DNA of 5,747 nucleotides, taken from positions 1 to 5,747 of the forward strand of contig JAUWBX010000168.1 of NCBI GenBank assembly GCA_030609625.1. The letters run 5' to 3'. The stretch is from Phycisphaerae bacterium. GTDB lineage: Bacteria; Planctomycetota; Phycisphaerae; Sedimentisphaerales; Anaerobacaceae. Below are positions 1 to 4,126 of this stretch, piece after piece. The translations under genes and the position numbers were made by a program. The notes below the pieces were generated by a model. That model did no database searches. It was not told the origin of the DNA and saw only the letters and a list, made by a program, of their open reading frames with translations. Position 1 is the stretch's first letter. Each line of letters opens with the position of its first letter.

Positions 1-471
1 CGATACGAGGCTGACCGCATTGGCATCCCGCCGGAGTCTGTTAAACTCATCCATATTCATATCCAGCTCTTCAGCGATTTCCTTTTCTGTGGGTTTGCGG
101 CCAAAATCTATCTCGAGCGAATGTGTGGCTTTTGCCAATTGGTGTGCCCGGGCACGGACTAATCGCGGCACCCAATCCATACTGCGAAGCTCATCAAGAA
201 TGGAACCTCTTATACGAGGCGAGCAGTATGTCTCGAACTTCACACCTCGCTCCGGGTCGAAAGCATCTATAGCGTCTATCAGTCCAAAAATGCCGGCACT
301 GATGAGGTCGTCCACTTCGACTTTGTCGGGTAATTTGTTGTGCAGCCGCTCAGCGCAATATTTTACCAGGATCCTGTAGTGTTCCATAAGCAGGTTGCGG
401 AAATAATCTTCGTGGGTTTTGTGGAACTGCTCCCATATTTGGTCAATGCTGAGTTCTTGCTTGGTTTTCAC
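1..471 (-). CDS. fliA: FliA/WhiG-family (sigma-28 class) RNA polymerase sigma factor, N-terminal part, cut by window edge
   Basis: This group 3 sigma factor directs core RNA polymerase to promoters of the TAAA / GCCGATAA type, usually late flagellar and chemotaxis genes. The 157 visible residues cover sigma region 2 (about 28-100) and the start of region 3 (about 105-157). The stretch FETYCSPRIRGSILDELR (79-96) followed by DWVPR (99-103) is the hallmark of FliA/WhiG, and DDLISAGIFGLIDAID (54-69) is the core-binding part of region 2. Region 4 lies beyond position 1. The start is GTG at 471-469; a strong AAGGAGG Shine-Dalgarno sits 6 nt upstream, and no ATG is in a comparable place. The neighbouring flgB-like gene on the same strand favours a flagellar role over the sporulation role of WhiG in Streptomyces. 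A sigma-28 promoter at 634-660 points at this gene, suggesting autoregulation. Family assignment is firm; the choice of name between fliA and whiG is less so. Confidence 0.93.
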   Translation of the reverse strand, partial: MKTKQELSIDQIWEQFHKTHEDYFRNLLMEHYRILVKYCAERLHNKLPDKVEVDDLISAGIFGLIDAIDAFDPERGVKFETYCSPRIRGSILDELRSMDWVPRLVRARAHQLAKATHSLEIDFGRKPTEKEIAEELDMNMDEFNRLRRDANAVSLVS

Positions 472-493
472 AGGATTCCTCCTTGAAAGATAC

Positions 494-506
494 CCCGCTT
501 TGCGGG
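494..506 (-). promoter_or_regulatory. Small GC hairpin in the 5' leader of the sigma-factor gene
   Basis: CCCGC and GCGGG are separated by three bases, giving a 5-bp perfect stem just upstream of the AAGGAGG ribosome-binding site of the sigma gene. It could affect translation or be a small repeat: similar CCCGC-type palindromes occur at 3664-3683 and 4041-4055. No U-run follows it in either direction, so it does not look like an intrinsic terminator. Confidence 0.35.
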
Positions 507-633
507 AACCCGGATTTTATAATTTTAGTAGATTTTGCAGAGCTATGCTTTGGGTCCTATAAACAACAACATTTTTCTCTTGTCAGTGTGTTCCACCTCT
601 GTACGGTCGAACAAAGAGACCATCTCAAATTTC

Positions 634-660
634 TTATCGGCTTTTTGGCCGATAACTTTA
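634..660 (-). promoter_or_regulatory. Sigma-28 (FliA/WhiG) promoter driving the sigma-factor gene
   Basis: On the minus strand the sequence reads TAAAGTTA, then 11 nt, then GCCGATAA. The known FliA consensus is TAAAGTTT-N11-GCCGATAA, so this matches 15 of 16 positions with exact spacing. The -35 element is at 660-653 and the -10 at 641-634. A start near 627 would give a leader of about 155 nt before the GTG of the sigma gene at 471. The promoter lies just after the stop of the flgB-like gene (671). Recognition by the product of the gene it drives is inferred, but this is the classic positive feedback of fliA-type genes. The -10 is also one arm of a perfect 8-bp dyad (634-641 and 648-655). Confidence 0.85.
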
Positions 661-670
661 GAAGAACCAG

Positions 671-1090
671 TTAACAATAATCAGTTGATACCGTTTTCTG
701 CTTTTGTCTGAGCAATTCTGCTGCGACTCTTTGGTTAAGCGAATTTTCCAAAAGCTTGATTATCTGCAGTTCGAGATATTCATCTCGATTTTCTTCAAGA
801 AGCTCTTTGCTGTGCTTATCGACCATCGGTTTAACCTCGAAGCTCCCCTTAACGCCGAATTTGATGTTTTCAGTGTCGCGCAGCAGAAGCCGCTGGTTTC
901 GGATATGCTCGTTGATTGCATTGTTCAGCAAGCCGGAAAACTCGTTCACCGCCAGCTCTTTAGGTACAAACCAGGGATTGTTCACGTTGGTTATGTTTTG
1001 GATAAGGATTTTTTGTCGAGTGTGCGTGAACTCAATTATCTTAACCAGTATTTCAGTAATATTATCCGTTATCAGCGACGTTAGGTTCAT
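671..1090 (-). CDS. flgB: FlgB-like flagellar basal-body proximal rod protein
   Basis: FlgB is a small exported rod subunit at the base of the flagellar rod. The 139-residue product has the expected length. Residues 25-46 (TRQKILIQNITNVNNP followed by WFVPKEL) match the family's N-terminal rod motif, normally like R..V...NIANVDTPGY...DL. The C-terminal part (about 104-130, LELQIIKLLENSLNQRVAAELL) matches the conserved FlgB terminal helix. The motif is divergent: NITNVNNPWF replaces NIANxxTPGY. ATG 1090 is chosen because AGGAAGGA lies 6 nt upstream and the family begins there. An in-frame ATG at 1207, also with an AGGA upstream, would add 39 residues unlike FlgB. No flgC or fliE is visible beside it, where they usually sit; instead a MerR-type gene is upstream and the sigma-28 gene downstream. 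A divergent FlgB paralogue is possible. Confidence 0.78.
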   Translation of the reverse strand: MNLTSLITDNITEILVKIIEFTHTRQKILIQNITNVNNPWFVPKELAVNEFSGLLNNAINEHIRNQRLLLRDTENIKFGVKGSFEVKPMVDKHSKELLEENRDEYLELQIIKLLENSLNQRVAAELLRQKQKTVSTDYC

Positions 1091-1222
1091 ACGTAATCCT
1101 TCCTGTTGCCTCATACGTTTTGGGGGTTTGGCCGAAGAGAGGGAAAGGAAGCAGGAAAGATAGTTTGTAACGGGCGAAACTGAATTTCTCATCCTTGATA
1201 CTTCCATTTCTTCCTTGAAGCC

Positions 1223-1480
1223 TTATTTCTTGCCTAAAATCTGTCGTATTTCTGAAAGCGTTTTTGTTTTCTTAAGTTGCATGATTTTTGATAATCTCTC
1301 GAACACTGATTCATCGTACAGTCGGTGCCCGCCATCGGTCCATTTTGCCTCGCGGATAAGTCCCATTATCGTGTAGTTATGAATTGTTTGTCGTGAAAAG
1401 GGGGTATAGCTGACTAATTCACCGATTCGATAGAGCTTGGCAGGTATCTGCAAGATGTCATTTTTGACTTCTGGCTGCAT
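1223..1480 (-). CDS. Small MerR-type HTH regulator (DNA-binding domain only)
   Basis: The 85-residue protein is essentially a single MerR winged-helix DNA-binding domain. YRIGELVSYTPFSRQTIHNY (17-36) is the helix-turn-helix, MGLI (39-42) follows, and GGHRLYDESVFERL (50-63) is the wing and next helix. TLSEIRQIL (74-82) is the last helix. The long dimerisation helix and effector-binding domain of full-length MerR proteins are absent, so it cannot sense a ligand in the usual way; it may need a partner or act as an excisionase-like or architectural factor. ATG 1480 is preferred over an in-frame TTG at 1501; neither has a clear Shine-Dalgarno. It precedes flgB by 132 nt on the same strand and may control the motility cluster. 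It could bind the palindrome at 1797-1820, though this is untested. Confidence 0.8.
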   Translation of the reverse strand: MQPEVKNDILQIPAKLYRIGELVSYTPFSRQTIHNYTIMGLIREAKWTDGGHRLYDESVFERLSKIMQLKKTKTLSEIRQILGKK

Positions 1481-1540
1481 AGCTAAAAACTGTTTTCTCA
1501 AAGCGTAATTTATTCTGCCGTAATTGATAGACTAAGAAAA

Positions 1541-1624
1541 TATCTCAAAAATGTCACCCTGAGCGAAAAGAGCCTGCCCTGAATTAGCCGAAGCCCTGAG
1601 AATGATAAATTGTGTTTTGAGATA
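1541..1624. mobile_element. 84-bp MITE-like element with 10-bp terminal inverted repeats
   Basis: TATCTCAAAA (1541-1550) is a perfect inverted copy of TTTTGAGATA (1615-1624). The terminal TA on each side could be the target duplication typical of IS630/mariner-derived MITEs. The interior holds three copies of CCCTGA (1557, 1577, 1594) and resembles the dispersed TGTCACCCTGAGCG-type repeats often seen in environmental bacterial genomes. It lies 60 nt upstream of the MerR-type gene, inside the probable leader of the minus-strand transcript. It has no coding capacity of its own; mobility is inferred from structure only. Confidence 0.5.
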
Positions 1625-1796
1625 ATCACTGAGCCACAATGGGTTGCCGGTAAGATGCACAACCATACTTTTTGAACGGATACTTTGTTTCATTTCTGGT
1701 TTTAGATTAGTCGGTTTTGGTTATTTGCTTGTGCTCCAGCTTATTAACTCGTGTCGAACCATAGACGGTTTTACACTAAAAGGCAAGGAAAACATA

Positions 1797-1820
1797 TTTT
1801 ACGTTTTGCAAAATGTAAAA
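1797..1820. promoter_or_regulatory. 24-bp palindrome, candidate operator over the minus-strand -10
   Basis: The 24 bases, centred on TGCA at 1807-1810, read the same on both strands except for one symmetric base pair (G1803 against T1814). The left half is TTTTACGTTTTG and the right half CAAAATGTAAAA. The right half includes the -10 hexamer of the minus-strand promoter at 1812-1840, so a bound dimer would block or remodel it. The MerR-type protein encoded downstream is a natural candidate ligand, but that is inference; AT-rich palindromes can also arise by chance. Confidence 0.5.
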
Positions 1821-1840
1821 CTTATTTTATCGGATGTCAA
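1812..1840 (-). promoter_or_regulatory. Sigma-70-like promoter with A-tract UP element, for the MerR-flgB-sigma cluster
   Basis: On the minus strand, TTGACA (1840-1835) is followed after 17 nt by TACATT (1817-1812), a perfect -35 with a 4 of 6 match at -10. Immediately upstream (about 1841-1865) are runs of A and T like an UP element. Transcription would run left through a leader of about 300 nt, including the 84-bp repeat, into the MerR-type gene. The same stretch contains TCCGATAA (1834-1827), one base off the sigma-28 -10, but no TAAA at the proper distance. Confidence 0.5.
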
Positions 1841-2139
1841 CTTTTTTTTAATTTTTTTAAAAAAATTTGGCCGCTTTTTATTCCAGGTGGTGCTCTACCA
1901 GACACCCGCATATAGAGGACCGGCATCGTATTTCTCGTTTGTTCTAAAGTTTTCCTGGAATCTCTTGCAGGATGTTGCTGATGGGCGTTTCCGGCTCAAA
2001 GGCTCAGGTTCAATCAGCATTTAGTCGGCGTTTTTTCCCAAACACCGTCGCAAAAATATCCGATACAAGGGTAACTGAACACGTGGTGTTACACGAAATT
2101 GCATAAAACGAATATGCCAAAGTGAGGTCATTTTGGACT
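1821..2139. other. Divergent intergenic region between the motility cluster and the diguanylate cyclase gene
   Basis: No convincing gene is seen here. The left end is very AT-rich (1841-1867). An 8-bp inverted repeat, ATTCCAGG (1880-1887) and CCTGGAAT (1954-1961), brackets 66 nt. Near the right end AACACGTGGTGTT (2078-2090) forms a short dyad. No clear sigma-70 promoter for the cyclase gene was found. A weak sigma-28-like candidate, CAAA, 16 nt, TCCGATAC (2039-2066), faces it. A 126-codon plus-strand frame across this area starts with TTG at 1644, lacks a ribosome-binding site and looks fortuitous. Confidence 0.5.
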
Positions 2140-3216
2140 ATGCGTAGTACCAATAAAAGCTCTGGAAATACTGCTAACAACCCTGATATCAACATTTCCC
2201 TGCTTGAGCAGGTAACTCCTCTGGCTCGGCGGATAAACTGCCTCGACATTGAACGAATAGCTGATGTTTGCATTAAAAGCATCCCCAAATTGGTTCGTGT
2301 AAGGTTTGCTTCGCTGTATATACTCGATGAAACGAATAATATTTTGCACCTGCATAAGCACAACCATCCGTTTCTCATAAATAAAATAGTCTCGCTGAAT
2401 CAAACCCCGACGCCCCTTATGGTTATGGCTATAAGAAGTAAAGAGCTGATATTGGTACCGAATATAGACACCCATAAAAAGCCTATAATTAAAAAATCAC
2501 AGCGAGCCTTTGCTGAAAATTATAAGACCAACAACTGTGCTATCGTTCCTCTTATTTGCCAGGGCAGAGTGGTTGGGGTGCTTAATTTGGCGGATAAGAT
2601 AGAGGGCAACCATTTTGAGTCAGGGGACATCGCGTTGATAGAGCTATTCAGCCAGTTGGTCGGTGCCTCAATCGGCAACATAAAGCTGTTTGAGAAAATA
2701 CAGCGACAGGCTGCAACAGACGGCCTGACTGGTCTTGTGAATCACAGAACGTTTTACGAAATCCTCGAAAAGGAACTTTGGCGGTCACGCCGATATGGTG
2801 GGAAAATCTCCCTCATTATGGTCGATGTTGACAATCTCAAGAAGATAAATGATGACTACGGACACCGGGCCGGCGACAAGGTCATAAAGGAAATTAGCAA
2901 AAGAATAAAGGAGTGCATCCGGCAAATCGACACAGCAGCACGGTACGGCGGCGATGAGTTTGCAGTCATTTTGCTTAATACCTCGCTCATCGATGCCAGT
3001 GTTGTTGCAAAGCGTATGGTTGACGCCGTTTCGAGGATTCCGATGGCCTGCGACAAAGAGCAGATAGCACTATCGATTAGTGTAGGGCTTGGTCTGTATG
3101 ATGCTGAAGCCAGCCCTGAGGATATTACAAGCCGTTCCGACCAGGCTCTGTATGCAGCCAAGCAGGCAGGTAAAAACACGGTCAGAATCTTTGAGCCTTC
3201 AAAGAATAACCTGTAG
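2140..3216 (+). CDS. GAF-GGDEF diguanylate cyclase
   Basis: This enzyme joins two GTP into cyclic di-GMP, the messenger that usually favours attachment over motility. The 358-residue product has no membrane segment or signal peptide, so it is cytosolic. A GAF sensor domain spans about 20-185, with CAIVPLICQGRVVGVLNLAD (133-152) as its typical late strand. The GGDEF domain begins at TDGLTGLVNHRTF and runs to about 350. Metal and substrate residues are present: D229 and N237 in DVDNLKKIND, D246, and the signature RYGGDEF (268-274). RQID (261-264), five residues before GGDEF, is an intact inhibitory I-site, so product feedback is likely. DNL replaces the commoner D.F. ATG 2140 is chosen because GAGGT (2124-2128) can serve as ribosome-binding site 11 nt upstream; GTG 2122 would add six residues and has no such site. 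It is divergent from the motility cluster. Confidence 0.95.
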   Translation: MRSTNKSSGNTANNPDINISLLEQVTPLARRINCLDIERIADVCIKSIPKLVRVRFASLYILDETNNILHLHKHNHPFLINKIVSLNQTPTPLMVMAIRSKELILVPNIDTHKKPIIKKSQRAFAENYKTNNCAIVPLICQGRVVGVLNLADKIEGNHFESGDIALIELFSQLVGASIGNIKLFEKIQRQAATDGLTGLVNHRTFYEILEKELWRSRRYGGKISLIMVDVDNLKKINDDYGHRAGDKVIKEISKRIKECIRQIDTAARYGGDEFAVILLNTSLIDASVVAKRMVDAVSRIPMACDKEQIALSISVGLGLYDAEASPEDITSRSDQALYAAKQAGKNTVRIFEPSKNNL

Positions 3217-3385
3217 CTTTTTCGTAACTTCCAGCTAATTTGCAGCTAAACTCTCCTCTATTATCCTGTATCCTAAACTGTTTCACGGCAGAATATCGGT
3301 CGGATGGTATTATCAAAATCCACAGTTTTGCGCAATCTTATCGAAAAAAAACCTGCATAATTTCCCTCAAAAGCAACTTTTTCCC
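3217..3385. other. Intergenic stretch after the diguanylate cyclase gene
   Basis: No gene and no convincing intrinsic terminator is seen after the stop at 3216. There is a close direct repeat CAGCTAA (3232 and 3243) and a 7-bp inverted repeat AAACTGT / ACAGTTT (3275-3281 and 3322-3328) with a 40-nt gap. The stretch ends at the promoter at 3386. Confidence 0.4.
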
Positions 3386-3415
3386 TTGACGGTAATATAG
3401 GCAATTTAGTATATT
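3386..3415 (+). promoter_or_regulatory. Sigma-70-like promoter upstream of the repeat-rich leader
   Basis: TTGACG (3386-3391) and TATATT (3410-3415) are separated by 18 nt, each one base off consensus. A heptamer TTTAGTA is repeated at 3405-3411 and 3414-3420 around the -10. The promoter faces the short frame at 3488 and, 700 nt further on, the LamG-protein gene. It could drive either or both. Confidence 0.6.
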
Positions 3416-3487
3416 TAGTAGTGCCTGTGGTTTATTTGCCCTCTGGCGTGTGAAATCTTTGTGGTTTTTCGGTAGAGAGGAGTTTTT

Positions 3488-3592
3488 GTGTATTATGTGA
3501 GGCACAGAGCCGGGAAGGGGGGCTTAGTGCTCGCACCTGCGGTAACGAGAGTACAGGTGCTTCGTAGTCAAGATTTTTTACATCTTAATTAG
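3488..3592 (+). pseudogene. Short reading frame (34 aa), possibly a small gene cut by an inserted repeat
   Basis: A GTG start at 3488 follows the purine-rich AGAGAGGAG (3474-3482) by 5 nt, and a promoter lies about 70 nt upstream. The product is basic near its start (RHRAGKGG) with a short nonpolar stretch (LVLAPAV), and it is not a family I recognise. Its TAG stop (3590-3592) lies within the left terminal repeat of the element at 3585-3717. If the 129 bases 3589-3717 are removed, leaving one TTAA, the frame stays open for 16 further codons to TAA at 3764-3766. This fits a small gene shortened by insertion, but so short a frame can be fortuitous. A 7-bp hairpin GCACCTG / CAGGTGC lies inside it (3532-3538, 3553-3559). 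Confidence 0.3.
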
Positions 3593-3717
3593 TACCTGTT
3601 GCGGAAAGCAAAAACCTACGATGTCACCCCTGCGGAAGCAGGGGTCCAGAGCGAAAAAGCTGGATTCCCGCTTCCGCGGGAATGACAAATACTGTTTCCG
3701 CAACAGGAACTAATTAA
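3585..3717. mobile_element. 133-bp MITE-like palindromic element with 23-bp terminal inverted repeats
   Basis: The 23 bases at 3585-3607 and the inverse of 3695-3717 agree at 22 positions; the core is CCTGTTGCGGAAA. The outermost TTAA at both ends may be the target duplication, or TA as in IS630-type elements. Inside are two perfect 8-bp hairpins: ACCCCTGC / GCAGGGGT with loop GGAA (3626-3645), and ATTCCCGC / GCGGGAAT with loop TTCC (3664-3683). They are joined by TCCAG / CTGGA (3645-3649, 3660-3664) and enclosed by TGTCA / TGACA. The two loops are complementary. The core resembles the dispersed GTCATTCCCGC-type repeats of many environmental genomes. It encodes no protein, so movement would need a transposase from elsewhere. 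Confidence 0.75.
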
Positions 3718-3743
3718 CAGCTTATTTTTGGGCTTTTTTAAGG

Positions 3744-3751
3744 AAGGAGGT
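3744..3751 (+). promoter_or_regulatory. Orphan strong Shine-Dalgarno-like sequence
   Basis: AAGGAGGT is close to an ideal ribosome-binding site, yet no start codon follows at a suitable distance; the first candidate, TTG at 3770, is 18 nt away and opens only nine codons. It may be a relic of a displaced gene start, or part of the small frame discussed at 3488. Confidence 0.3.
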
Positions 3752-3822
3752 AGTACCAAGTCATAAAAAGTTGTCCTGGGCAGACATAGATAGAATGTAG
3801 TTAGTGTGAAAATTATTATCCG

Positions 3823-3852
3823 TTCTCCGTAGTAGTCTTACTACGAAGGATG
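3823..3852. repeat. Hairpin with 12-bp imperfect stem
   Basis: CGTAGTA (3828-3834) and TACTACG (3839-3845) pair perfectly around a GTCT loop, and TTCT / AGGA extend the stem beyond one C-A mismatch. No U-run follows. Part of it recurs: GTTCTCCGTA at 3822-3831 is repeated at 3992-4001, and both copies are preceded by TGAAAATT (3807, 3984). The hairpin may be a structured piece of the LamG-gene leader or a repeat remnant. Confidence 0.45.
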
Positions 3853-3873
3853 AATCGGTCGTTTTGTTGAAGT

Positions 3874-3921
3874 TGCCTGCACTTGTCGGTTTCGCAGGCA
3901 CAGGTGTTTGAGACAGGCACA
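3874..3921. repeat. Inverted and direct repeats around GCAGGCACA
   Basis: TGCCTGC (3874-3880) pairs with GCAGGCA (3894-3900) across a 13-nt loop, and CAGGCACA occurs twice (3895-3902 and 3914-3921). No function is assigned; it forms part of the repeat-rich region before the LamG-protein gene. Confidence 0.4.
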
Positions 3922-3931
3922 CAACGAGAGG

Positions 3932-4066
3932 TCAGAAATCAGAGGTCAGAAGCCTGCCCCGAGCACAGTCGAGGGGTCAGAATTGAAAATTGTTCTCCGT
4001 AAGGAGTCCCCAGGACTGCATTCTGTATTCTGTCTTCTGTCCCGCCATAGGCGGGTAAACTTCTGT
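3932..4066. repeat. Inverted arrays of a 7-nt repeat (TCAGARR / ATTCTGT) with nested hairpins
   Basis: Three tandem heptamers TCAGAAA, TCAGAGG and TCAGAAG occupy 3932-3952, with another, TCAGAAT, at 3977-3983. On the other side, ATTCTGT, ATTCTGT and CTTCTGT occupy 4020-4040, with a further CTTCTGT at 4060-4066. The two arrays are roughly inverted copies, so the region can fold into a long imperfect stem. Nested in it are AGTCC / GGACT (4005-4017) and a perfect GC stem CCCGCC / GGCGGG with an ATA loop (4041-4055). A plus-strand frame of 65 codons here (3908-4105) is repeat-derived and not a credible gene. The structure resembles short tandemly repeated heptamer sequences known from other bacteria. 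Confidence 0.6.
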
Positions 4067-4090
4067 TTTGGTGTGTGGCCAAAGTATAAT
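4061..4090 (+). promoter_or_regulatory. Candidate promoter close to the LamG-protein gene
   Basis: TATAAT at 4085-4090 is a perfect -10, 37 nt before the ATG at 4127. The best -35 at 18 nt spacing is TTCTGT, a poor match that lies in the last 7-nt repeat unit (4060-4066). It could work with an activator; the stronger two-box promoter is at 3386. Confidence 0.4.
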
Positions 4091-4126
4091 TCACAATTAT
4101 TTTAACTTTTTTGAGGGAAGACTATT

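Noticed and set aside
543..623. Minus-strand 26-codon frame in the leader of the sigma gene
   Set aside because: It begins about 4 nt after the predicted transcript start without a ribosome-binding site and shows no recognisable similarity; it could be a leader peptide but support is too weak.
704..1163. Plus-strand frames opposite the flgB-like gene
   Set aside because: Shadows of a better supported gene on the other strand.
1091..1207. N-terminal extension of the FlgB-like protein from ATG 1207
   Set aside because: The 39 added residues do not look like FlgB, and the better ribosome-binding site and family start are at 1090.
1532..1693. Minus-strand frame of 53 codons crossing the 84-bp repeat
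   Set aside because: No ribosome-binding site, and its C-terminal half is repeat-derived.
1945..1971. Exact sigma-28 -35 box TAAAGTTT on the plus strand
   Set aside because: The bases 11 nt downstream (CTTGCAGG) do not resemble GCCGATAA.
1644..2024. Plus-strand open frame of 126 codons
   Set aside because: It starts with TTG, has no ribosome-binding site, crosses AT-rich promoter DNA and gives a composition unlike a known protein.
2082..2104. Sigma-54-like GG...GC pair upstream of the cyclase gene
   Set aside because: The GG and GC are 14 nt apart rather than the required 10.
3600..3700. CRISPR-like look of repeated hairpins
   Set aside because: There are no regularly spaced identical direct repeats or spacers; the structure is a single nested palindrome.
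3718..3740. Possible intrinsic terminator (AGC...GCT then TTTTTT)
   Set aside because: The stem is only three pairs with a long loop, too weak to call.
3908..4105. Plus-strand 65-codon frame
   Set aside because: It consists of 7-nt repeats and hairpins (its PAPSTVEG stretch is the kind of translation such repeats produce) and has no ribosome-binding site.
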